Assembly (NCBI RefSeq): GCF_025398735.1
Contig: NZ_CP104694.1
Location: forward strand, 2,877,001 to 2,941,000
Direction of reading: 5' to 3'
Length of the DNA stretch: 64,000 nucleotides
From: Tahibacter amnicola
GTDB taxonomy: Bacteria; Pseudomonadota; Gammaproteobacteria; Xanthomonadales; Rhodanobacteraceae
The first letter of the stretch is position 1, and the number at the start of each line of letters is the position of its first letter. A program made the position numbers and the translations under genes. Below are positions 33,227 through 41,718 of the stretch, piece after piece. The notes under the pieces were generated by a model. The model searched no databases. It worked only from the letters and a program-made list of their open reading frames with translations, and was not told where the DNA came from.

Positions 33227-33706
33227 ATGACGACCGCGTACGATTTCACCGCGACCACGCTCGAAGGCGAAGAGCGTTCGCTCAAAGACTACAAAGGCAA
33301 GGCGTTGCTCATCGTCAACGTCGCGTCCAAGTGTGGGTTCACGCCGCAATACAAGGGGCTGGAAGCATTGCACCGGAAATACCAGGACAAGGGACTGGTT
33401 GTCCTGGGCTTTCCCTGCGATCAGTTCGGCCACCAGGAGCCGGGCGATGCGGACGAAATCCGCAATTTCTGCTCGCTCAACTATGACGTGAGCTTTCCGT
33501 TGTTCGCCAAGATCGACGTCAACGGGGAAAAGGCGCATCCGCTGTACCGGTGGCTCAAGGGTGAGAAGCCCGGCTTCCTCGGTACCGAGGGGATCAAGTG
33601 GAATTTCACCAAGTTCCTGGTGGGGCGCGACGGCAAGGTGATCGACCGCTTTGGTTCGGCCGATTCGCCAGAGAAAATCGAAAAGGATGTTGCGGCCGCG
33701 TTGTGA
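33227..33706 (+). CDS. Glutathione peroxidase family thiol peroxidase
   Basis: The product has 159 residues. The peroxidatic Cys36 lies in ASKCGFTPQ. The resolving-type Cys64 and Gln70 lie in FPCDQFGHQEPG, and Trp125-Asn126 in WNFTKFLVG, which completes the Cys-Gln-Trp-Asn tetrad. It lacks selenocysteine (TGC codon). Bacterial members of this group usually take electrons from thioredoxin and reduce hydroperoxides (BtuE/GpxA type). The start at 33227 follows CAGG and matches family length. Cytoplasmic; it is convergent with the cupredoxin gene. Confidence 0.9.
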   Translation: MTTAYDFTATTLEGEERSLKDYKGKALLIVNVASKCGFTPQYKGLEALHRKYQDKGLVVLGFPCDQFGHQEPGDADEIRNFCSLNYDVSFPLFAKIDVNGEKAHPLYRWLKGEKPGFLGTEGIKWNFTKFLVGRDGKVIDRFGSADSPEKIEKDVAAAL

Positions 33707-33777
33707 GTCCCGGCGCCACGCCCGTGCAAGGGCTGCCTCCGTGCGGCCATTATTTTGCGGCCGAAAGCACTCCCGCT

Positions 33778-33811
33778 CGCAGGAAGGCGGCCCTGAGGCC
33801 GCCTTCCTGCG
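33778..33811. terminator. Long hairpin at a convergent gene junction
   Basis: A 15-bp perfect stem (CGCAGGAAGGCGGCC and its complement) with loop CTGA lies between the glutathione peroxidase gene and the oppositely read cupredoxin gene. There is no U-tract, so its termination strength is uncertain, but its position suits a bidirectional terminator. Confidence 0.65.
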
Positions 33812-33850
33812 CGAGGGAGACGCCGGTTTCGCGGGCCGGCGGTGCGAGTC

Positions 33851-34297
33851 TTACGGTTCGAATCCGTCCTTGAAGATGGGGACCTCCTCCGAAATGATGG
33901 TGATCGGGCCGTTCATGGCGCCGTGGTTGCCGCAGTTGTAGTGCAGCGTGTCCGGCGCGTCATTGGGAACGATGAAGGTGATGTCCGTCTCGCCGGTCGC
34001 GCCGTTGTTGGTGACGCCGCTGTTGTAGCGGTTTCCGTTGCCGGTCGTGTTGATCGTATTGATATTGAACGGATGGAAGGCCGGAACGCCTGTCAGATCA
34101 AGCACATAGGTGCGTCCGCGGACGAGGGTCAACGGGGGGTCCGGCGTCCCGTCGATGCTCCAGCTGCTGAAGTCACCGGAAGCGACTGTCACGGAAAGGG
34201 TTTCGGTCGTGCCTGCCCAGGCCAGGGCAGGCCCCAGCAGGACGGCGCCGGCAACGGCGGCGATTTGGCGAATATGTGGCGAGCGCGCTGAAGTCAT
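33851..34297 (-). CDS. Secreted plastocyanin-like cupredoxin with C-terminal IFKDGFEP
   Basis: The product has 148 residues with a signal peptide (IAAVAGAVLLGPALAWAG). The type 1 copper ligands can be assigned as His75 (AFHPF), Cys122, His125 and Met128 (YNCGNHGAM), in the correct order and spacing for plastocyanin-like proteins. It is therefore probably a periplasmic or surface electron carrier. After the last beta strand comes a short tail ending IFKDGFEP, a motif also found near the N-terminus of the RHS protein. GAGGG lies five bases before the start. Confidence 0.85.
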   Translation of the reverse strand: MTSARSPHIRQIAAVAGAVLLGPALAWAGTTETLSVTVASGDFSSWSIDGTPDPPLTLVRGRTYVLDLTGVPAFHPFNINTINTTGNGNRYNSGVTNNGATGETDITFIVPNDAPDTLHYNCGNHGAMNGPITIISEEVPIFKDGFEP

Positions 34298-34662
34298 GGG
34301 TCCCTCGATGATGGTGGTTTTCCGGCGACAGCCGCCCCTGCCGGTGCGCCTGGCGGTCGTTCAATCGGCCATGCCCCCGAACGGATTCCGCCGCGGGCTG
34401 ACCGGTGAGTGCGCGCAGAAGGGCATTGGGTTGTGCCCCGGACCCGTGCGTTTCCCGGCGGCGCCCGGCTCTCTGGCCTGCAGCCTGGGCGTGGCCGGGC
34501 CTGGCATGCGGCGCTTTCGCCGGCGCTGCGCATTTCGTAGCGCCGATCTGCTTGACGCGCCGTCAAGTACGTGATCTGCCGCGCCGGACAGATCGCGCGT
34601 TCCGCGACGACGGGATACTCCCGACACTAGCCCTTATCTGGCAACACCATTCAGGGGCTCCG
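34298..34662. other. Intergenic region before the HTH/pilin-ATPase pair
   Basis: This is 365 bases of GC-rich non-coding sequence. It should contain the promoter of the cupredoxin gene (minus strand) and of the pair at 34841-38293. Several frames run through it with Arg/Pro/Ala-rich, non-protein-like translations. No operator or promoter could be fixed with confidence. Confidence 0.35.
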
Positions 34663-34833
34663 ATGACTGTTTCATACTGCATTGCCGGGTGCGCGTGTCC
34701 GCGTCCGCGGCGGCTACCGCCGTGGCGCCTCCTGCAAGCCGACCTCGGGGAACTGACGGTGGTCGGCCTGGCCGCGACCCGGTTCGTGCCGACGGGATTG
34801 CGTGGCCGCGTGCCCTGCGCCGCTCAGGCGTGA
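34663..34833 (+). CDS. Possible small protein upstream of the HTH gene
   Basis: The frame has 56 codons with AGGGG four bases before ATG 34663 and a stop 7 bases before the next gene. The translation starts MTVSYCIAGCACPRPRRLPP and has no recognisable domain. A real leader or small protein is possible given the ribosome site and spacing, but the composition is close to that of non-coding GC-rich DNA. Confidence 0.2.
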   Translation: MTVSYCIAGCACPRPRRLPPWRLLQADLGELTVVGLAATRFVPTGLRGRVPCAAQA

Positions 34834-34840
34834 GGCGGTC

Positions 34841-36115
34841 ATGGCGTTGGAAGACGTGCTCGCGGTTGACTTTCCGGCGGCATGGCGTAGCGTGCGCGAT
34901 CCCCTTGCGTGCTCTTTGCCAGCCATGCCGCCGGATGAATTTGCTGACCTGTTGTCCGTCTATATGCGTCGGATCCGCGCCAGTGCGTCGGGTGTCGCCA
35001 CGGAAATCGGCATGAGCCGGGAAGCGGTGAACAACTGGCGGCAGGGCCTATCCCTGCCCAACCGCAAACATCGGCACAAGCTCGTGGAATGCGCCAGATA
35101 CCTGCGTCTGTCGGAGCAGGAAACCGACCGGCTGCTGGCGGCCGCCGGTTTCGAATCGCAGTATCCGATGGGGTCCCAATCGACCGGGCAGCCCTTTGGC
35201 GCGCATATCACTGGTCTGTTCGAACGCCTGAGCCGGATGGCGCCATACCCGATTCTCATGCTCCTCAGCCAGGCCCACTGGGGCCAGCCGCCATTCCGGG
35301 ACACCTTGCTGGCCACGGCCCGCCGCGTCTATGGCGACAACGCGGTCTTGCATGTGCGCCCGCCGTACAGTGTCACGGCAGATGCCAAGGACTATTTCGA
35401 GGCGATCGGCAGCCAGTGCGGACTTGCCGGCGTGGATTCGGATTTCGCCTTCGAGGCGGCGCTGGAGCGGCGTCTGGCCTCTGGCGAGCGCCTGTTCTGC
35501 CTGGTGAGCCGGTTCGAGCAGGGCGACCCGGCGCTGCGCGAGGCGCTGGCCGGAATCCTGCGCAGCCTCAGCGAGATGTATAGCGGCCGCCTGCATCTGA
35601 TGCTCTGTGGCGGCGACGCCCTGGCGGCGCTGAAGTACCAGAGTGGTGACCTGTCGCTGCTGAATATTGCCACTGTGGAATATTGGCCGGACCCGGGAAA
35701 CGACGAACTGCTGGATCTGGCGCGCGTTCACCTGCCAGAAGGCATGGTCACCGCTGCACTGGCTGCGCGGTTGTCGAGCTTGTGCGGGGGGCATCCGGCC
35801 CTGATCGAGGAGGCGCTCGTCGCCCTGGCGCAGCAGCCGGCGATCGACGACGCGGCCTTGCTTGACCGCCTGTGTGCCAGCTCGCGCCTGTGGGAGGCCT
35901 TCGTGCCCCTGGTGGAAGATGAGCATGCCCGGCTGCGTGTGCGCGGCTGGCTGATGGAAGCACGCCTGGGACGTGCACAGCCTTACCTGCTCGATGCGAC
36001 CCTGCGCCGCTTGTTCTGGGCCAACCTGCTGGCTGTACGCCAGGACGGCGGCGCCTGGCTGGAATGGCGCTGCGAGGCGGTGCGCCGCGCGGGGCGCAGT
36101 GTCATCGACGGATAG
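34841..36115 (+). CDS. HTH protein with degenerate STAND/AAA-like domain
   Basis: The product has 424 residues from ATG 34841 (GAGGCGG upstream). Residues about 36-100 form an XRE-like helix-turn-helix (SGVATEIGMSREAVNNWRQG) with a following three-helix region. From about 120 the order resembles a STAND/AAA ATPase. Where the P-loop should be, the sequence reads LLSQAHWGQPPFRDTLLATA, without GxxxxGK[ST], so nucleotide binding is doubtful. The later part has ERLFCLVSRFEQGD in the Walker B position and LSSLCGGHPALIEEALVAL, typical of the winged-helix side of STAND proteins. The 6-bp gap to the next gene suggests joint expression. It may act as a DNA-bound partner of the membrane ATPase; this is inference. 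Confidence 0.75.
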   Translation: MALEDVLAVDFPAAWRSVRDPLACSLPAMPPDEFADLLSVYMRRIRASASGVATEIGMSREAVNNWRQGLSLPNRKHRHKLVECARYLRLSEQETDRLLAAAGFESQYPMGSQSTGQPFGAHITGLFERLSRMAPYPILMLLSQAHWGQPPFRDTLLATARRVYGDNAVLHVRPPYSVTADAKDYFEAIGSQCGLAGVDSDFAFEAALERRLASGERLFCLVSRFEQGDPALREALAGILRSLSEMYSGRLHLMLCGGDALAALKYQSGDLSLLNIATVEYWPDPGNDELLDLARVHLPEGMVTAALAARLSSLCGGHPALIEEALVALAQQPAIDDAALLDRLCASSRLWEAFVPLVEDEHARLRVRGWLMEARLGRAQPYLLDATLRRLFWANLLAVRQDGGAWLEWRCEAVRRAGRSVIDG

Positions 36116-36121
36116 CGGCGC

Positions 36122-38293
36122 GTGAGGATTCCCGACGGCATTCTGCGCAAGGTGATCATCGTGCTGGTCACCGTAGTGATCGGCAGCATTCTGATCATTC
36201 CGAGCTGCTCGGAAAGGCTGCACGAGTGGAACAACGCCGACCACATCCAGAAGGCCTACCTGTCCAAGGGCTGGAGTGGCCTGCAGTACTGGAAGATGGT
36301 GACTGTCACCGAGTACGCCGATTCCGGGAAATGGCCGCGGGATCTCGCCGCGCTGGGGGATGACGGCGCTGATCCGGTATTTGCGTTCGCTGCACCGGAT
36401 GAACTGGTGCTGGAAGCACGCGTCAAGCCGGGTGTCGACAAGCTCGAGTCCCTTGCCGGCAAGGCGCTCGTGTTTCGCTACGAGCCGCGCGCGCAGCAGT
36501 GGAAATGCGAACTGGGAACGCCGCCGTTGCCGGTCCACGTCCTGCCGTCCAACTGCGAAAACGTGGTGAAGGCGCTGGCCGAGTCCGGCGCCGAAGCGCC
36601 GCTGGCCGAGACCTCGGCAGCGATGCTGCGCCTCATCGCGATGTGCTGCATCGTGCTGGTGGGCCTGGGCGTCATCGTGCTGCTGCGGCACCCGGTCGTG
36701 GGGCCGGTACAGCGCAATCCGGGACGACTGGTGCGTACACCGGTGACCTTGTTACCGCGGATCGACAGTGGCCTGCGAATGCTGCGCCGGCGCGATGATG
36801 TCCTGGCAGCTGCCCGCGTGACGATGACGGACTGGGAAGAAGCCGTCCGCTACTCGGCCGCAGCAGCGGTGGACCGGGCACAGACCCTGGCACTGCGCGT
36901 CGGCGCACGCTGCACATCCAGCAACGGGTGGACATTGCCCGGTGAGGTGTTCGAGTGGCAGTTCTCCGCGGAACTGCCGGTGACGCTGGAACGCGCGCAG
37001 GTCTGGTTGCCACGTCGCGGCGTCGCGGGCGAGAACCTGGTGCGCTACCTGCGCCAGGTCCAGACAGGTCTGGATGTTCTCCTGGTGCTGTCGCCGGAAT
37101 TGGAGTCTGAAGCCGCGCTGCGCGCCTATTGCCAGGATCGCGCCAACCTGTGCGTGCTGATCGACCTGGAAACGCAGACAGGCCTGCTGCTGCGCACCGA
37201 CCCCTTGCGTGCCCTGATCCAGTCCATGGCGCAGCAGCTGCGCGCGACGCGTATTTCGCCGTACCAGACCCGGGGCGGTGTCTCGCGGCCGTCCTCGTTC
37301 TTCGGCCGCGAGGCCTTGCTGTCGCGCATCATCCACCGCGAGCCCGGCAACTATCTCGTGGTCGGTGGGCGCCAGCTGGGCAAGACCAGCCTGATGAAAG
37401 CGATCGAGCGGCGCCTGCGGGACCACCCGAAGCTGGCCTGCCTGTACATCTCGCTGCGTGATCACCGGCTGGCGCCGCGTCTGGCGACGCAATGTGGCCT
37501 GCCGGTCGACACGTCGCTGGATGCGGTCGTCGCGCACCTGTTGCGACAGCACCCTGGTCGGCGACTCCTGGTGATGATTGACGAAGCCGATCCCTTTTTC
37601 CGGCACGATGCCTGTCATCACTACGCGGAATTGTCGGCATTGCGGGCGATCAGCGAAGAAGGGCACTGTCACTTCCTGCTGGCGGGGTTCTGGGACCTCT
37701 ACGCCGCCGCCGCGCTCGATTACCAGTCGCCGCTGCGCAATTTCGGCGAGGTCATCACCGTGGGTGGTCTGGAGCCGGAGGCCTGCCAGGAACTGGCCAC
37801 CGTACCGTTGCACCTGCTCAACCTGCACTTCGCCGATTCGGGGTTGATCGGACGGATCATCCGGGCCAGTGGCTACCGCGCCAATCTCGTGGCGATCCTG
37901 TGCCAGGAGTGTCTGGAGGGCCTGCAGCAGGGCGAGCGCGTGATCCTGGAAGGTCATGTCGATCGGGCCATGCGCTCGCAGGCAACGCTCGACGCGTTGG
38001 CCGGCTGGGGACGATTGACCCACGAGGACGCCGCCTCCCGGCTGGACCGCATCATCGTGTACTACGTTGCCTTGAACGGCAGCGCGACCTTGTCGCAGAT
38101 CGTCCTGCTGACTGGCACGCAAGGCGCGGATATCGATGTCGATACCCTTCGACGCGCATTCGCGCGACTGCAGCTGGCCTTCGTGCTGGCGCGCCAGGAC
38201 GATACCTACCGTTTCGCCGTTCCACTCTTCCAGACGCAATTTGAGCCAGCGGAGTTGCCGGTCTATCTCGCCCAGGAACTCAAGGGCCTGTAG
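36122..38293 (+). CDS. Membrane STAND-like ATPase with type IV pilin-like ectodomain
   Basis: The product has 723 residues from GTG 36122, 6 bases after the previous stop. TM1 is about residues 10-28. Residues 30-165 resemble the globular part of type IV pilins: VTEYADSGKWPRDLAALG, GKALVFRYEP, then W127-K-C129 and LPSNC at 141-145, matching the pilin C-terminal disulfide region. There is no prepilin GFTLIE-type cleavage motif. TM2 is about 169-188. The cytoplasmic part has a lead-in of the kind ISPYQTRGG, SSFFGREALLSRI, Walker A GGRQLGKT (415-422), Walker B LLVMIDEAD (482-490) and a C-terminal winged-helix-like region (620-700). The ATPase looks intact. Most likely a membrane sensor-switch whose signal enters through the pilin-like domain; this is inference. 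Confidence 0.8.
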   Translation: MRIPDGILRKVIIVLVTVVIGSILIIPSCSERLHEWNNADHIQKAYLSKGWSGLQYWKMVTVTEYADSGKWPRDLAALGDDGADPVFAFAAPDELVLEARVKPGVDKLESLAGKALVFRYEPRAQQWKCELGTPPLPVHVLPSNCENVVKALAESGAEAPLAETSAAMLRLIAMCCIVLVGLGVIVLLRHPVVGPVQRNPGRLVRTPVTLLPRIDSGLRMLRRRDDVLAAARVTMTDWEEAVRYSAAAAVDRAQTLALRVGARCTSSNGWTLPGEVFEWQFSAELPVTLERAQVWLPRRGVAGENLVRYLRQVQTGLDVLLVLSPELESEAALRAYCQDRANLCVLIDLETQTGLLLRTDPLRALIQSMAQQLRATRISPYQTRGGVSRPSSFFGREALLSRIIHREPGNYLVVGGRQLGKTSLMKAIERRLRDHPKLACLYISLRDHRLAPRLATQCGLPVDTSLDAVVAHLLRQHPGRRLLVMIDEADPFFRHDACHHYAELSALRAISEEGHCHFLLAGFWDLYAAAALDYQSPLRNFGEVITVGGLEPEACQELATVPLHLLNLHFADSGLIGRIIRASGYRANLVAILCQECLEGLQQGERVILEGHVDRAMRSQATLDALAGWGRLTHEDAASRLDRIIVYYVALNGSATLSQIVLLTGTQGADIDVDTLRRAFARLQLAFVLARQDDTYRFAVPLFQTQFEPAELPVYLAQELKGL

Positions 38294-38298
38294 CGCCG

Positions 38299-39180
38299 GT
38301 GGATCCAGTGGCCGCGCTGGGTGATGATCGGCGTGTGGAAGCCGTACCTGACATCTTCGAATCGGAACTGGACCGCGCCGAGTTCAAGCGGCCGCATCGA
38401 CGCGGGGTCGAGCTTTACCGGGCGCATATTGTCTGTCACGCGTTCGATCCGCATACCCATGGGGCCTACGGCATCGGCACCGTGGTCGAGGGCGTCGAGC
38501 GCTTCCGCTATCGCGGGGCGGACTACCTCGCCGCGCCAGGATCGCTGATTCTGATGAACCCGGACGTGCTGCATACGGGCCGGGCAGCGACCGATACGGG
38601 CTGGCGCTATCGCATGGTCTACCTGGACGAGGCGACGCTGCGCCTGATCACCGGCAGCGAGCCCTGGCATTTCGCCGAGCCGGTGGCGCGGGATGCGGAT
38701 GCGGCTGTGCGTGTCAACGCGTTGCTCAAGGGTTTGTGGAACAGCAGCGAACCGCTGGCCATCGACAGCGCGCTGTACGAGGTCGTGCAGACGCTGCGGC
38801 CCCATGCGCGATCCGCTGAGCCGGAACTTTCCCGGCGGCGGGTGGACGCTGCGCTGGATCGCCCCGTCGAATTGATGCAGGCGCACCTGGACGAATCACT
38901 GACCCTGGAACGACTGGCTGCGGCGGCGGGCTTGAGTCCGTTCCATTTCCTGCGCCGTTTCAAGGCACATCATCACGCCACCCCGCAGCAGATGCTGATG
39001 GCGCTGCGCCTGCACCGGGCGAAGCTGAGGCTGGGGGAGGGCGTCGCGCCGGCCGAGGTGGCGCTGGAAGTCGGCCTGGTGGACCAGGCCCATCTGACGC
39101 GCCGTTTCGTGCGGATGTACGGCGTGACGCCGGCGCGGTACCAGCAACAGCTCGGAACGCGACCGCGGCGTTCGCGCTAG
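38299..39180 (+). CDS. AraC-family transcriptional regulator
   Basis: The product has 293 residues from GTG 38299; an in-frame GTG at 38335 is an alternative. The N-terminal AraC-ligand (cupin) domain covers about 35-165 (FDPHTHGAYGIG, MNPDVLHTG). The C-terminal AraC double HTH covers about 190-285 (SLTLERLAAAAGLSPFHFLR, VDQAHLTRRFVRMYGVTPAR). It begins only 5 bases after the pilin-ATPase gene, so it may be co-transcribed. It also sits directly before an EamA exporter gene; AraC-cupin regulators next to DMT exporters are a common pair, suggesting that the exporter is its target. Confidence 0.88.
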   Translation: MDPVAALGDDRRVEAVPDIFESELDRAEFKRPHRRGVELYRAHIVCHAFDPHTHGAYGIGTVVEGVERFRYRGADYLAAPGSLILMNPDVLHTGRAATDTGWRYRMVYLDEATLRLITGSEPWHFAEPVARDADAAVRVNALLKGLWNSSEPLAIDSALYEVVQTLRPHARSAEPELSRRRVDAALDRPVELMQAHLDESLTLERLAAAAGLSPFHFLRRFKAHHHATPQQMLMALRLHRAKLRLGEGVAPAEVALEVGLVDQAHLTRRFVRMYGVTPARYQQQLGTRPRRSR

Positions 39181-39251
39181 CGCCGTAGCGCGCCAGGTGA
39201 CACCGCAATTTCGTACAAGATCGCGCCGATGGCGCCGGCCATGCTGGTGCC

Positions 39252-40214
39252 ATGAACACGCGCATTCTCCAGGGTGGTTTCTTCGCGCTTTGCGCCGGCA
39301 TCGTGTGGGGGCTGGTCTTTGCCGGTCCGCTGGTGCTGCCGGAGTATCCGGCCAGCCTGCTCAGTTTCGGCCGCTACCTCGCGTTCGGCATGATCGCTCT
39401 GCCGCTGGCGTTGTTCGACCGGGCCGGTCTGGCGCGCCTGCGACGCGACGACTGGATCGAGGCCCTCAAGCTCGCTGCCATCGGCAACATCGTGTATTAC
39501 CTCTTCCTTGCCGGTGCCATCCAGTATGCCGGCGGCGCGTTGCCGTCCATGTTGCTGGGCACATTGCCCGTGGTGATTGCACTGGCTTCACGGGCCGATC
39601 GCACCGATGCCGCCGCATTGCCCTGGTCGCGCCTGCTGCCGTCGCTGGGCCTGATTGCCCTGGGAATTGCGCTGGTCAACCAGTCGGAAATGGCGACGGT
39701 CAGCGCCGCGGCCGATATGCGGCGCTACGCGATCGGTGGCGGACTCGCGCTCGCCGCCGTGGTCTGCTGGACATGGTATCCAATCCGCAACGCGCGCTGG
39801 CTGCGCGACCATCCGGATCACCACCCGCGCACCTGGGCGACAGCGCAGGGGCTGGCCACCTTGCCGCTCGCGCTGGTCGGTTACGCGGGCAACTGGCTTT
39901 ACGCCAGCGGGTTTGATCCTGCATTCCCTATGCCATTGGGGCCGCAGCCGGGGCGCTTCCTGGTCGTCATGTTTGCCATCGGCCTGCTGGCATCGTGGCT
40001 GGGAGGCGTGTGCTGGAACGCCGCGAGCAAACGCCTGCCGACCGGCGTGGCGGGCCAGTTGATTGTGTTCGAGACGCTGGCGGCCCTGAGCTATGTCCAC
40101 CTGCTGCGGGGGCAGTGGCCGCGCGGTGCGATGCTCGCGGGCGGGATGCTGCTGGTCCTGGGCGTGGTGCTGGCCGTATGGTCACCGCGCACCCGGCAGA
40201 CTGTTCCGGCCTGA
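39252..40214 (+). CDS. EamA-family (DMT superfamily) transporter
   Basis: The product has 320 residues with ten predicted transmembrane helices in two repeated EamA halves (about 8-140 and 155-305). Helix 1 has GIVWGLVFAGPLV, and the second half has WTWYPIRNARWL and LPTGVAGQLIVFETLAAL. It is an inner-membrane exporter of amino acids or other metabolites; the substrate cannot be read from sequence. The likely regulator is the AraC gene upstream. Confidence 0.88.
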   Translation: MNTRILQGGFFALCAGIVWGLVFAGPLVLPEYPASLLSFGRYLAFGMIALPLALFDRAGLARLRRDDWIEALKLAAIGNIVYYLFLAGAIQYAGGALPSMLLGTLPVVIALASRADRTDAAALPWSRLLPSLGLIALGIALVNQSEMATVSAAADMRRYAIGGGLALAAVVCWTWYPIRNARWLRDHPDHHPRTWATAQGLATLPLALVGYAGNWLYASGFDPAFPMPLGPQPGRFLVVMFAIGLLASWLGGVCWNAASKRLPTGVAGQLIVFETLAALSYVHLLRGQWPRGAMLAGGMLLVLGVVLAVWSPRTRQTVPA

Positions 40215-40311
40215 GCGGCGTTCTCAAAGGCAGCGAGATCGCGGAAAATGCCGAGGATGTCTTCCGCAGGTCGATCGCTCCCACCGCACAGTGGGACAAG
40301 GAGATGCGCCG

Positions 40312-41565
40312 ATGTCGCCCAGTCGCGTGGAATGGATTGCCGCACTGCTGTTTGCGCTGGCGCTCCTGCATACGTTTTCCACCAAGGCCTTCCAGGCACT
40401 TGCACATCGGGGCCGACGTCACGCCGGGATGTGGCACCTGCTCGGCGAGGTCGAGGTGGTGTTTGGTTTCTGGGCGATCGTGCTGCTTCTGGTAATGGCG
40501 TTCTTCCAGGGAAGCAAGGCGGCCGTTGACTACGCCGAGTCGCGCCAGTACACCGAGCCGCTTTTTGTATTTGTGATCATGGTGGTGGCCGCGTCGCGCC
40601 CGGTGATCGCGTTTGTGCAGTCGCTGGTGGAGAAGCTGGCCCGCCTGGCTCCCGTGCGCGACGGTATCGCCCAATTGTGGCTGGCCCTGACCCTGGTTCC
40701 GCTGGCGGGGTCGCTGATCACAGAGCCCGCGGCAATGACCCTGGCCGCGATGATCCTGGTTCCCCTCATCTTCCGCGCCGATATTCCCGAACGGCCCAAA
40801 TACGCGGTGCTCGGCGTGCTGTTCGTGAATGTCTCAATCGGCGGCACGCTGACGTCCTATGCCGCACCGCCGGTGCTGATGGTCGCTTCGGCCTGGCAGT
40901 GGGATACCGCGTTCATGGCGCGGACATTTGGCTGGAAGGCCGCGGTAGCCGTTCTCATCAATGCCACGCTCGTGACGGGCTTCGTGCGCCGTCATCTGCG
41001 GGACAGCACCGAGCAGCCGGTGGAATCGTCCGCGCCAGTGCCGCTGACGGTGAGCCTGATCCACCTGGCGTTCCTCGCTGCCATTGTCGCGTTCGCTCAC
41101 CACCCGGTGATCTTCGTCTGGGTGTTCCTTTCCTTTCTGGGTTACGCGCAGGCCTACGAGCGGCACCAGAGCCCGCTGATTCTCAAGGAAAGCCTGCTCG
41201 TCGGGTTTTTCCTGGCGGGGTTGGTCGTACTGGGGGGAATGCAGCAGTGGTGGCTGCAGCCGATCGTTTCCTCGCTCTCGCCGCTGCTGCTCTTCTTCGG
41301 TGCGTTGGGATTGACGGCGATGACGGACAACGCGGCGCTGACCTATCTGGGCTCACTGATCAGCACCATCACCGAGCCCGCAAAGTACATGCTGGTCGCC
41401 GGTGCGGTGGCCGGCGGCGGGCTGACGATTATCGCCAATGCACCCAATCCGGCCGGTGTGGCTCTGGTGCGGCGCGGATTTGCGGACGAGTCCGTCGGCG
41501 CCCTGGAACTGCTGCTGGGGGCTTTGCCGCCGACCGCCGTCGCGGCGTTGCTGTTCCTGCTATAG
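40312..41565 (+). CDS. Putative Na+/H+ antiporter (PF07399-like)
   Basis: The product has 417 residues from ATG 40312, with AAGGAG eight bases upstream. About ten to eleven membrane helices carry family-like segments SLITEPAAMTLAAMILVPLI, IGGTLTSYAAPPVLMVAS and GLTAMTDNAALTYLGSLIS. The matching ends (ITEPAAMT, and ITEPAKYMLVAG late in the protein) suggest two inverted halves, as in the ion-transporter superfamily. The family is annotated as a putative Na+/H+ antiporter on limited evidence, so substrate is uncertain. Confidence 0.8.
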   Translation: MSPSRVEWIAALLFALALLHTFSTKAFQALAHRGRRHAGMWHLLGEVEVVFGFWAIVLLLVMAFFQGSKAAVDYAESRQYTEPLFVFVIMVVAASRPVIAFVQSLVEKLARLAPVRDGIAQLWLALTLVPLAGSLITEPAAMTLAAMILVPLIFRADIPERPKYAVLGVLFVNVSIGGTLTSYAAPPVLMVASAWQWDTAFMARTFGWKAAVAVLINATLVTGFVRRHLRDSTEQPVESSAPVPLTVSLIHLAFLAAIVAFAHHPVIFVWVFLSFLGYAQAYERHQSPLILKESLLVGFFLAGLVVLGGMQQWWLQPIVSSLSPLLLFFGALGLTAMTDNAALTYLGSLISTITEPAKYMLVAGAVAGGGLTIIANAPNPAGVALVRRGFADESVGALELLLGALPPTAVAALLFLL

Positions 41566-41718
41566 CCACCCTGCAGGCAAGGACCACTTCGGGCAATTCG
41601 GTACAAGGTGTAAAGCGCTGCGTAGTGCCGCCTCGGGGGTGAAAGCGGTAGGCTAGCCCTGCTGGTCCGTCGGCCCGTGAGTGGTGGGCAACTCCATCCC
41701 GGCGAAAGGAGGAATTCC

